64,000 bases of DNA from positions 84,852,777 through 84,916,776 of the forward strand of contig OZ018337.1 of NCBI GenBank assembly GCA_963969495.1, given 5' to 3'. The notes beneath the pieces are model-generated. The model was not told the DNA's origin. It saw nothing but the letters and a program-made list of their open reading frames with translations, and made no database searches. The DNA is from Ceratothoa steindachneri (lineage: Eukaryota > Arthropoda > Malacostraca > Isopoda > Cymothoidae). Shown here one piece after another: positions 23,829-35,751 of this stretch (its first letter is position 1; every line of letters begins with the position of its first letter). A program made the position numbers and the translations under genes.

Positions 23829-26800
23829 TTTGTAGACAATATTCTTCATCTTTTATCGTGATGCATTGAAAACATGTTGTTTTTGCTTACCACGCATAAA
23901 CAACGATGTAGGGTTAAAGTAACCAGCCTCAGGCTCCCTTTTGAGGTTCGACGTCTGGGAGATACATTTCAAAATTAAAAATTAAAGGTGTGTCGTGTTC
24001 CATTTTTTCCCTCTTTTATATCACTGATTATTGAAACTAATAATCGAGTAAGAGTCAAATAGTGGATTAATTAGTAATTCGCAGGTATTTGTATATGTAC
24101 AATGTTAAAACATTTGTTTCATTAGATTAAGAGATTTATTTACTTTAGATGGAAGAAGGTTACATTATATGTGTATGAAAGAGTGAGGCTATGTGGTATT
24201 GGTGGTCTAGATGTTGTAAGTCATATGGATGTACCTTCGTGTGGGCGCGAAGGGTCTTTTCCATTTTGTTGAAGTGTATTTCTGTAATGATATTGTAAAA
24301 TTCCTTCACGCTTAATTTACGCGTTTTCTCTTTAAACTATATGTAATTGTTCCGTTACGAAGCTGAATATATTGCGTATAACCTTTCTTCCATAATTATT
24401 AAATATTTTTTGTGTTTTTGAATTAAAACCAAGAAATAGAAGATTGAAATTTAAAGCACAAAATTCTTTACTTTTCCTACTTCATTGAACTTCGTCAACT
24501 GGGAAGCAAAAATCTTGTTTCTTTATATATTTTCCAAATAATTTCATAGTATCACATGAAATCAGAATGTCCTTTGCAACGTTAATAGAGCTTAATAAAA
24601 AGGACCAGGCCCAAATCCCGGAAATCAATGCCCCAGTTATCGAAATAAATCAATATCCATCATCTGCATCCTACCGTCCCTGAAATATTAATATCAAGCA
24701 ATTTACAATTCGCCTCAAAATTTCAAATACTTCAAAGTATTATATACTTTATAATAAACACAAGTTACCTATGTAATTGAGGATTTAGACCTAGTTATGA
24801 CGTAATCAACTTCGTTAACCTCCACGAATTTTAAATTTACTTATATTCACTACGTTGATTTAGTAAGATATTGCAAACATTTCAGGCGTCGAAGGCCTCG
24901 AGTAATGTAAATTTTAAGGAAAAATATGAATGTATTTGTTAAAATGATTTGGGTTTGTCTAAGATCGAATTTACGGGATAGTCTTATTGTTTGCCTCCGT
25001 TCGATGGGAGGCAAATGCTTTCTTAAGAACCGATTTGACTATAACGCAAACAATCTCTATTTGTTCCTCAAAGTAGTTTCATAATAATCTTCATCATCAT
25101 TTACCATTAATCACTATAGTAAGTTCAACAAAAGATTCAATTACGTTTTGATTAGGTGATACTCTAAAAGGTTTTCTTTTACAACTTTATTAAAGGGCAT
25201 AAATGTCATGGATACTTCCTCATACCCAAACCCAACTCAACTCTTTAAACCAATTTTAATTTCTGCTGATTTCTTTTACCATTTCCCATTATGTATTAAC
25301 GGCATGCCAAATTAAACGTATTTTTTTAATTATGTTTTTTATTAATTTGTCAATTGACTAATTGTTTTTCACTAAGTCGTTGAAATTTACTCAAAAATTC
25401 CACTATAAATGATTTAATTTCCAGTGAGGTTGAACATGTAGGGACGACTAAAACTAAACTGAAATTGTTTTCCAGTAGGAAATAGTATTTGGTTTTATTC
25501 ATCTCCGAAACCAACGAGGGCATTGATTGATCAGGGTAAACTTGGAGGAAGCTGAATTTATTTATACAATTACTCTAAATTATTTCATGGAAATTATTGA
25601 TGAGACGATATTAATAATGTCCCAAATGAAATCATAACTTATGAAAGATGGTATTAAAAATCCTTTAATTCCTATGGCAGTGAATATCATCGCTTGACTG
25701 TTGAAACTGCTGCCTTACTTATTTCATGAATTAATAATTATTAAGCCTTACAACCTATAGTGATGGGAAATAAATATTAATGATTACTGTGAATTAATAA
25801 TGGAAAGAGAGTGAAAACTTGAAGTCCAATAGGAAAGAGGCTTCCAAATGAGTCTCCCGTCGGCGAAGAAGGAAGGGCCAAATTGACTTTAAGATGATGT
25901 AGAGGTAGAGGGGGGGAGAAAAGGGGGATTTCAAGCATGCGGTGCATCATGTCTTCTCGTTCCGTGAATTAAATTAATTGGATATGAAAAGACTTCTGCG
26001 CATCTTGAAAAGTCTATCCGTGTAAACACAAATTCCAGGCGAACCATTTTAATTTTCTAGAGCCGGGAACGCAAGAATATACAATTTATTGTTAAAATTG
26101 TAATTGGTTTCAAAACTTTAGTCATGGAATTCAAAGAAGCGCACCATATCACGCGTGTCTCTCTTTAACGTTGCAGGTCAAGTGAAAAACAAATTCCAAT
26201 GCATTAATATATTGTGAGGGATCATTTATGGCCTTAAAGAGTAATTAAATTTCAGTAGCTGTGAAATTAGTTTTAAACCTATCAAAGCATGTACTGGCCC
26301 ATTAAAATCTAATTTCTTCCCATAATACGATTGATCTTCGTTTATTTATGTTTATATGAGAATGATTCAGCAGTTATATTAACAAACTTTTGTGTTTCCT
26401 CATAAATGACCCTTAAATCGTTTAGAATTACTCGCTTATTCACATCATTACATCCACGGAAGCTTTATGCTATTTATTATTGTCTACCTCAAATTACCAT
26501 CGTTAAAAATTAAAGAATATTTGTTCACCCTTGTCCAAATTTATTACGCATTCTATGGAACCATTGAGAATATTTATTTAGAGATTTGTAGTAAAAGAAT
26601 TTATTATATACGTATTTAATGTTAAATATTATAATACTTAGTAGGCTCCACTTTATCTTAAATTGAAGTTATAATTCGGCGTGGCATGTATTTTACCATA
26701 TTTTGACAATAATTATAAATTTAAGCCGAAACAAAAATATTATTGGTGAAATTCTGCTTTTTGAAAACATCATTTTAGAAATTGCACGCCATTTATTAAA

Positions 26801-29366
26801 ACACTAAGTAATTCCCACCGATTATCAAAATATTCATAGATAATACCAAATACATGTTATTAACATTCATACTCATTTATAATATGATAAATTCTAAAGT
26901 TTGATTAAATATGTTGAATATATAATAAACCTTTGAGGCGTGCTTTAAAATTTTAGCCAAGGGTTTATGATGAAAATGTGAAAGAGGTTCATAAGTTCTC
27001 TATTAAAATATTACAGGAAATTTTGACATTTCAAACTCTTAATGTACTTGAAGATATAATCTGCCCTGTAATTGCTGCAGCAGTCAATAAATTTTCATAA
27101 GTTCCTATAATATTTAAAAAAAAAAATCGTATATTTTTTCATACCTTAAAAAATGAACGCTAAATAATCATCGAAAATTATCTTAAATATTTAAGATTCA
27201 AAACTAAATACTTTTTCACTTTGACATAAAATAACAGATTCTTAGGGAAAATACCAGGTATGATGCAAGATAGCGAGATTTCATTGTAGGAATCGTATGA
27301 TAATATTTTGAGGTCTTAGGACGATTTGAGGAAAAGATAAAATTGGGCCAAGTATAAATGCAAATTACAAGGACTCCTTTCAAACATGGTTGATTCAATC
27401 TGGGCTTATGTACATGCGGAACACTAGAGACTGCCCCCATCCCCTCCCACCTTCATCGCTTAGAGAAAAACACATGTGTTTATTTTGGGGAACTGGCGTC
27501 GGAGGTTTTATACCCAAATTCTCCTGACTCGCCACTGGTCACACTTCCCTTGGGATCAAAAACATCCTTGTCTTTTTGGAGAAGGACAAAGCTCAGTCCC
27601 GCCAATCTTTTTGCACATTTCCTTCTAATGGTGACGTTCCAGTGATTGGCATTCTTATTTAGGCGTCAATATCATTATCCAGATGGAATCTATCTTGCCC
27701 GAATGAAATGGGTGTCGAAAGTAAATAAATTTTGATTAATTACCAAACAAATTTAGGGATGTAGCGAAAAGATATTTGTCATTTCTTTATCCAGGGTAAA
27801 AAATATACATATCTCTCATTTTGCTTGAATCTTGTTTAAAATAATGAGAATTAATCATTTTAAATTTAACCCAAGTTTACCATTTAAACAACGAAACTTA
27901 CAAGAATTATTGTTGCCAGAATTAATGTGCATAAAATCACGAATTTTGTTGATCAATTAGATAAAGCTGAATTATTGCAAATTATATCCATTTATAAGAT
28001 AATAAAGTCTATATATAAGATAGCGAGTGTAGCAGGATGCCCTTTTTTATCACTCCATTCCTGACACAACTTTTGTCGCGATATGCTTTGTGGTACGTGA
28101 GGTACTTCTTTGATGAAGTAGGCTTTGATCTAAGAGTGGTAATTCGGTTGTTTTGTTCTTAATAAAGAGCTACTTCAACACGTAAGAATAACAAGGAAAC
28201 ACAGGAATTATCCCAAAATAAACATATATTTTTAAATTTAACACTTAACTATGACAAACAAATATTTATCACCTTTCTATCCTTGTCTCAATGCTAAACT
28301 CGACTATTCCGGTTGGCATCTAGGCCTATTACAACGACAGCGATGACAAAAATAAACAAATAGGCTACATGTAAACACACCAATTGCCGATAAGTATTTT
28401 TATCGCGACCTTATTTGATTAGCGATAAACATTAAATTGAAGTACTCTCGTCTACTAGCCAATATGACCGAGGTTTACGCAAAGTGGTTTCTACTCCCCT
28501 TAAAGCAGGAGGCGTACTAAACTCCTACTATCGTAATATGAATATAAATGTTCTTTCTAACTTACATGACAGGAGGGATTAGGGATTGCTGACAGTCACT
28601 TGACTACTAGACCAACAGAGCGAAACAGTACAATTGACTGGATGAATAAAAGAAATTGACGAAGACGTAAATGGATAAATAAATTAAAGGATTGACTGTC
28701 TGGTTAAAAGAACTTACCTAACAAGGATGTTTCATTAGATAGTTTGAAAATTAACTGCATTGTTGATAAGTCTAGCTAATAGCTATAAGTTTAAATTTAT
28801 AAGAGAGCGAGAACCTTTCAAATTAATGGTGTATATAATTAGCTTAAGAACATTGAAAGTGTTTGATTGTGTATATATCATTAACTGAAGTATTTTAACT
28901 GGAGCTACTTTATTTGTCTTGAGAATAGCGAAAGATTGTTTTAAGGCATTAGAAATGCTTCTTATGGGTCTCTGACGAAGCTGTTGAAGGCAAGAAAAAG
29001 ATTGCCATTTTAAACGTGACCACGAAGTTTTCTATTTCTCTTTTAGTCATTGCATCATTGTTTATATGCTGAATTAAATTTCACAAACTAATTTGATATT
29101 ATATCTATATACCCTTATAATTTCTAAGCATTGTTTGACATCTAAGATTAAAGTGTAATGAGAAATGATAAAACTTTCGAATGCATATGATGAATCCCTT
29201 CCTCTCTGCTCCCACTATTATAGTTACTTGATAGAGTCTTTCCGTACAATCCGCCTCGGGCAAACCATTTTCGGGACAGGTCGGTTCATGAAATTAAGTT
29301 AATTGAACTCTTATATCAAAATAAATGACGCAAATTTCACACATTATGCCGCATATTTGTAGAAAC
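23829..29366. other. No gene recognised (left arm, inner part)
   Basis: 5.5 kb of AT-rich arm sequence. The 74-codon ORF at 27216-27440 is preserved in both arms but has no recognisable domain and unremarkable composition. A TE-like block around 28020-28560 has longer non-AT stretches, but clean LTR ends could not be fixed. Confidence 0.55.
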
Positions 29367-30690
29367 TTGAGGGACATGTATTATAACACGCATTTTCATT
29401 ATTTTATTGAAAGAAATATCAGTTTCAGTAGAGATAAATTATTAGTAAATTATCTGATTGCATACAACTGCTTTCAAAATGTACACCGATTTTAATTTAA
29501 TAGATTTTGCAAGGCTTTCCCTAATTTTGTTGGACTTAAAGATTATGCTATGCAAAGTGCGGAGAATCGAAATAGAGCAAGTAGTCAAAGCATGACTTAA
29601 AGGCGGCGCTTTGCCGTTATGCTTTAATCGGCTTTGAAGGGGGCGAGTGCGATGAAAAAGTGGATTTGGTTCCTCTCATCTTAGAATTTATCTCTCCAGA
29701 CAACATCCAACAAGGCCTCGTTCAATAACGCTGCAACCTATTAGTCTCCGTGTTTATGAGTGGGGCGACGAATATGGATTATGCTTTCATTTCGTTTATC
29801 AAATTGAAAGTTCTGCAGTTGTGGATAAATTTGAAAGATGATAAACTATAAGGCATTTAGGAAGGGCTAAATTTCTGTTCTCAAAAATATTATCTTGATC
29901 TGAAATATAGAGATAATAAAGATTTTTTCCTACTTCTTGGCCCACCATGTTTATTATCTATACATGAATGATGATGTAAAGTTGTCCAATATAATTTCAA
30001 TCAGCAAAGCCACGCTTGAATGTAATTCAGTAGTCTTTGATCCTTGTCAATTTCAGATTAGCTTTGCACATAAACCTTTCAAGGAATAAATTTAAGACTC
30101 TTTCTTGCCACAATGTATATAATTCCATCGTTAAATAATAGGGAACTTTTCGCTTTCCCTAAAAATGACTTATCAAATATTGATGTTAAGAATTTCTGCT
30201 GCACAATATGCTTCAAATTAGAATAGACCACTCTCATATTATCGGTTTTAATGGTAAAAGAATAGTCGAAAATAGCCAAAAAGGACGATATTATTTTATT
30301 TAGTAATATATAAAATAATAAATAATGATATGCATACAGTTCCTGCTGGCAAAAATATACTAAAGGTAGAGTAAAGTGGTGTGGAGCAATTTAAGCTGCG
30401 ATATTACGTCTGCATTAAATCAGGTAAGGTTAATGACAGGTCTGCAAACTAAAGAGTTTTCCTCTTGGTGATAGTTCTCGCGCTTTGTTAAATTTATTGT
30501 TTATAATTCATTTGAACGCGTGAAATTCTATAAAATATTATTACAAATGAGAATTTGTGATTGTTTATTTATTCATTAATATAGAAGAAGAATCATAAAT
30601 GAGACAAGAACTAATCGCCCGCCTCAATTGCCTAACTTTCATTCAATGGATCACTAGATTTTAGACTCTCAAAAATTTATATTACATTTA
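29367..30690 (+). repeat. Diverged inner inverted repeat, left copy
   Basis: Continuing inward from the arm, this segment aligns in reverse complement with 35408-35751 (for 29367 to about 29690) and then with about 32880-33735. Visible anchor blocks include the stretches around 29505-29530, 29662-29675, 29700-29745 and 30434-30445. Between anchors the sequence differs by many substitutions and small indels. The first block keeps the same register as the arms (coordinate sum about 65101-65118), which suggests one duplication with uneven later homogenisation. Confidence 0.75.
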
Positions 30691-32879
30691 ATGAGATCAA
30701 TTTAGTGAAAATTTAATTCAAGAGAAAATAGAGAGTGAGGTAAAACCTACAACATTGGAAAATTTTAAAAAATGACAACTCTTCATAGAATAAGAGGTGG
30801 AGGACAGTCCGCCAACAGGAAGGTGGTCACATCGATCATTCGATTTCAAAAAGCTATTTTAATTTAGGTTTTTTCCACCTCAATATTTTACGCTGTGTTT
30901 AATAATTCACTACTTTTCGCTTTTAAACTTGTGATAGAGTAACATCTTCTCTCAATGGCAAGCAAATTAGGCACGATATTTTTCGATTTGTGAGTCTAAT
31001 TTTTGTACTGAAAAGATCATTGAAATTTGCCGTGATTATAAATCATACATGTGAGTTAATGTGTACTAAATATCATTTGTAACAGATCAGAATTATTAAG
31101 ATGTTGAAATTTAGTAAAAAGAATTTCTGCTCATTTTTCGTTTTTTCATTAATAATCGAAAAACTATCGTCATTTTAAAATGACTCGAAAGAGGAACTAG
31201 TAATGAATATAGGGGAATCGTCAATTAATTAATTCCTCCTAAAGTAAGAACAGAGCACAATATGAAAGAGGCTTTCTTTAGATTGTAAATTATATATAAA
31301 GTCTACATGAAGAGACGAGTGACATGTCTTTTTCCCTCTTTATTGCTCACCTATTTTTATTACTTTCAAAAAGGCAACTGCATGACAAAAAAATAACAAT
31401 TTATTTGAATCAAGTTATTCGAAACAGAGAAATGGAACACTATTTTATTCCTGGCCATAAGCATTTCATCATCATGCAATGGCCTCTAAAATAGGCAAAT
31501 AGTGTATCACGCTACCTATACATACCCAAGGTTGCTTCGCGTGGTTCTTGAAACACTCAATTCAACAATTTCATAAGGTCATCGTGAATGGAATCATTGA
31601 TGTATGTGAGACAGATCTTCTCAGAGATCAATAAGATAGAGGATCGGAGGGGAAAACTGTCATGGCTGGAAGATAATCGTAAAACTAGCCTAGATTGTTA
31701 ATTCAGAAATATACATTTATGTATTTTGTTTAAAATACGATTTTTCAATTTCTCTGACGTCCCGGCTTAGAATATTTACAAAAGGAAGACATTTTATATT
31801 TTGTAAGCAATATTAGTACTGGCTTGAACACATTTTTCTTAGTATTTCATCAAAGTAGAGAAAGTAAGGCAGTATATGGAAGGAAAAAATAATGAAGGTA
31901 GGACGGTAAGAAAATATCTCACAGAACATTTTCTTACAATCTCTTGTCTTTAAAGTTTAAAACGAGAAAATAAAGGAGTTTGCAACACCATTTATCAATG
32001 TAGAATGACTACAAAATGCCAGAGCAAAATGTGTAAAGAAAATGACCATTTCCAGATTGTTGAAAACCACGTCCAATATTCGAATTGAATGTATCTAACA
32101 GGTCAATAATGGTTACTATATAATGAAAAAAATGAGAATCCGCATGAGCAAAGATTAAACGAAAGAGATTGAAAGTTCTCAATGGTTTAATTGGCCATAA
32201 AATTCGAAAGATCAATTTAAAGAAGTTTGAATTAAATTGTAGTTTAAAGGATTTTCGAACTCGGTCTTAATGAGTCGTTTTATTAGAGTAAACAAGTGAA
32301 GACCAAGAAACCAACTCGGTAAGATATGAAAGTCGGTTCAAAAAATCGTCTATAGATTTGTTTGATACAAAAAAGAGGAAAGAAATGTAGATGAAAAAAA
32401 CGTAACGCATAAATCGAAATTATAGAAAGTATAGGCTATTAATCATCAATCGTCCAAATAATAAATAACTGATTCTCTATCATCATTTTGAATCAGTAAA
32501 TAATAGTTCCATGAATGATAAATTAATTTTCTCAGAAGCAATCAATATGGTAAATGTTTTTAATGATCCTTACTTTACAAAATTTAAATCATATTCAATA
32601 ATTTAAACATCTCACAAATATATGTTTATGAAGGTTTTTCCTGTTAAGAATATTTGCTTAAGTATTTAATTAAGAAGGATATCTACAAAAAATTGTGTTG
32701 TACAAATATTAATATATCTTATTTTGAATTAGACGTAATATTATACTACTAAATATGTCCACTGATGAATATGAAAACAGATATGAACAGTAAAATATCA
32801 GTCTGACCAGCAGAAATATAAATATGAATTATTTTACAATAATATTTTTATTTTAATATTAATAAATAGATACATAGAT
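30691..32879. other. Innermost spacer, nothing recognised
   Basis: AT-rich sequence with no ORF longer than 68 codons and no structure I can name. I compared its two halves by eye in reverse complement and found no convincing pairing. A distant relationship could be missed. Confidence 0.6.
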
Positions 32880-33735
32880 AAAAGATATTAGGTATCTTGA
32901 GCAGCGATTAAAAACAACAAAAACTCACGGCCCAATTCTCATTTCTCAATCTTGGTTAATTTTATATTGAAATGACTAAATGAACACTAACTTTTTCTCA
33001 GTCGCCATCATATTTCCTATAACTTGACGCGCTAAGACTAGCACCAAGAAATCTTTTTTCCAGACCTGTAATTAACCCGACCTGTTATAAAGCAGACGAA
33101 CTATGCTTGAAACCCGACACACCACGTCTACTGTGCCTTCAGTCTCTTTTTATACCTCAGAAACACTATGCTTATCCTTTGGTCAAAATTCATATATTAT
33201 TAAATAAACGCAATTCGTCAATTTGGGCTAATTTAAAAAATTATGTCACCAACAAAACCAATAAATTGAGAGTCGTCCGTTCTAATTTACAGAAAATTGA
33301 GCACCAATTGTTTCTTGGCATCTATATGTGAAGACTCATTTTAAGGAAAAATGAAACGTTCACTATTATTTAACGATCGCAATTATATACTTTGTAGCAA
33401 GATGCAGTCTTAATTTTTTCCCTTGAATTTGGTGAGACCAGAAGACGAATAAATTATATATAAGCGTAGTTTTGCTGTTTGAAATTATATTGAACATCCT
33501 TGTATAAATAATCAAAATGGACAGCTAATAAGTCTGAGGATATCTTAGTTAGCCTTAACTTATTATTATCTCTCTATTTCAGATCCAGATAAATATTTTT
33601 GAGAACTGAAATTTAGCTATCAAAAATTGCCCTTCGTATACCATCTCTCGTCCCACCGCCAAACACGGAGACAATAGATTGCAGAATTATTGAACGAGGC
33701 CCTGTCAGACTTTTTCTGGACAGAGAAATTCATCC
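32880..33735 (-). repeat. Diverged inner inverted repeat, right copy (inner part)
   Basis: This aligns in reverse complement with about 29690-30690 (coordinate sum near 63500). The best-preserved blocks are around 33059-33070, 33260-33300, 33567-33610 and 33660-33735. The ORF at 33107-33331 overlaps it; its C-terminal third resembles the middle of the opposite-strand ORF at 30079-30279. I do not recognise a protein family, and both ORFs may be shadows of a noncoding repeat. Confidence 0.7.
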
Positions 33736-35407
33736 TTCAGATCCGGAGCACCATTAAAATTTACCTAATTAAGATTATATCGGTCATTGCCGATCAGTTT
33801 TAAGTAAAATTCTCCGAAATAAGATGTGATGCCCAAACAAATTGGATACCATATCACCGTGATCAGGGGAGGACAGTTCATGGCAAAGAGGAGCAAATGA
33901 AACAGTGTGATCTGTTCTAGCTCTAGACATCAAACCTCTCTTAATTTGAACTCATCTGACAGGTAAGCATTTGATTTTATTCTTACCTCGAGCAGGTGGT
34001 ATTATTTTCTTTTTCACTATTATAAGTCTGTGTTATCAATATACAATATTATTCTCTTTTCGCGCTATGATCTTCACTAATATGCCTTTACTATAAGTTG
34101 TCCTTCTTTTTGGCTGTCTGTAACCACCCTTAGTCACCTACCCGATAAAAAGAATTAAATCTCGGAAAGTCGATAATTTCATCGAGACTAACCCATGTTT
34201 TTTTTCCAAAAAAATCATTTTCAAACAAAGAAGTGACACAGAATTCTCTGCTTTCTAAATATTTTATGAGAATATCATGAAATAGTAGTCAAATTAATAG
34301 ATTTTTAAAGTGTTAAGGCAATATATCCTTAATGATCCCAAAACAAGTGAATGAGGCACACGTCATACAAGGACGCTTATTAACATTTTTTATGTATCTG
34401 AGTTATCATACCCATGTGGGTATAGGACACTAATGAGAGGATTCAATTAGCTTGCATGCACATATAAAGTGAAAAAATATATCAACAATAAAAATCAATG
34501 TTGATATTAAACAAATTGAAACAGAATTGTCATAAACGAAATAAAAGAGAAAATTACCATCAAGCCGACACTGCAAAATTAAAATATTTCTCGAAATGAC
34601 CTCAAGAGTTGAGGGTCGGAAGATAAAAGAAAAAAATTATATTATCTGAGAGACATCAAGTGTTGTTTACCTTAATTAGCTTCAGTTGAAAACGCTTCTA
34701 ACAAACGAAGATAATATTAGATCAGAATTCCCCACAAAAGAAGTGTTATCTGTGGTAGAAATACTAAAGCAAATAACACTCATAATACCAGGCAGAGAGA
34801 ACGTTTTATCCTGTATCTTCATCTAAATCCAGAATGATTACCGCCCTTGTTCACCCTTTTATGGGTCTAACCTCGCGTGAAAAAGATAGTGAGAGATTAA
34901 AACGAGTTGCAAAAGATAACCCGAGAAAGCGAAACACCTTCTATCAGCTATTTTTTTATTAATTGGGTGAGTATTTGAACAATTTAGTTAAATAAATCCT
35001 TCTCCTATATTATTGTTTATTAATCGATTTATAGAATTAATTTTAAAGCCAAAGTTCTCTTAGAGCTTAATTAAAAAAAATAATTTTCATATTTAGGAGT
35101 AGATCATTGATCGTCCACAATTGAAATTTACTCCCATTTTAGGGATAAATTCATCGCATTAATTGTAGAAGAGGCGAAAGTAATTTAAAGGACGTAATTA
35201 AAACACCAATACAATGAGACGTACCAATATCGTAGAGGAACCGGCATCAGAATGGCAGCGCTTCATTTCCCGACCATAATAGAAACTATTACGAAAACCT
35301 ATTAGCTCACATCTTCTCATTTATTTTTATTATCACTAAGTATTGCAATAAGCACAAATCGTCCACCCATTAATCACCACCTACTTCATTGACCTATGTC
35401 ACTACTT
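33736..35407. other. Segment present only on the right side of the spacer
   Basis: This lies between the two parts of the right diverged repeat, whose left partners are contiguous near 29685. It is therefore an insertion on the right or a deletion on the left. I see no terminal inverted repeats, convincing target-site duplication or substantial ORF, so I do not assign it to an element class. The breakpoints are accurate to perhaps 10-20 bases. Confidence 0.6.
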
Positions 35408-35751
35408 ACATAATCTCCTCAAGTAATAGGATCCAAATCACACTCTTCATTGCTGTTGCCGCCTTCAAAACCGATTACGGGAAGCACCGCGCTTAAATAT
35501 CACTACTGGCACTGCGGGCGCCGTTAAGGCAGACTTCGAATCCCGATCACGCTCACTCTATTACTAATCTCGGGACTTTGCAAGTCCCATTATCTCTAAG
35601 GAAGGCCTTGCAAGATTTATTAAACTAAAATTGGCGCACATTTGGAAAACACGTCCATGCAGTCAGATTATGTAATAAAAATTACTCTTTAATGAAACTG
35701 ATATTTCTTTTAATAATATTTAAAATGGGTGTTATAATTCATGTATCTCAC
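35408..35751 (-). repeat. Diverged inner inverted repeat, right copy (outer part)
   Basis: This aligns in reverse complement with 29367 to about 29690 and abuts the near-identical arm at 35752. Shared blocks include 35429-35440, 35462-35480 and 35602-35630. The switch from near-identity to heavy divergence at 35751/35752 occurs without a register shift. Confidence 0.75.

Larger units (their letters stand above)
1124..29366 (+). repeat. Left arm of a giant palindrome
   Basis: This whole segment is repeated in reverse complement at 35752-64000. Paired positions sum to 65118 near the spacer, 65117 around the Maverick, 65119-65120 near 12-13 kb, 65123 near 9 kb and 65124 from 8 kb outward, so only a handful of small indels separate the arms. 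Open reading frames in the two arms are identical or differ by one or two residues, except inside about 8.1-10.43 kb. The left limit is set by the window end of the partner arm, not by an observed break in homology; the arm may extend further left. The inner limit at 29366 is where identity drops abruptly. Confidence 0.97.
29367..35751. other. Palindrome spacer with older, diverged inverted repeat
   Basis: The 6.4 kb between the near-identical arms is not simply unique. The outer parts still align with each other in inverted orientation, at much lower similarity and with small gaps. A stretch of about 1.7 kb exists only on the right side, and the innermost ~2.2 kb shows no pairing that I can see by eye. 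No intact gene is recognisable. Short ORFs at 30079-30279 (-) and 33107-33331 (+) lie in the diverged repeat and share the short motif RVV.SNL. Confidence 0.85.

Noticed and set aside
27216..27440. 74-codon ORF in both arms (mirror 37678-37902)
   Set aside because: Identity between arms only reflects the palindrome. No domain, signal or codon bias seen.
28555..28640. tRNA-like A-box sequence (GGTCTAGTAGTCAAGTG on the reverse strand) suggesting a SINE or tRNA
   Set aside because: No B box and no cloverleaf can be drawn; it may simply be part of an unassigned repeat.
30691..32879. Continuation of the inverted repeat to the axis
   Set aside because: I compared several stretches by eye and could not find convincing pairing. 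A sensitive alignment could change this.
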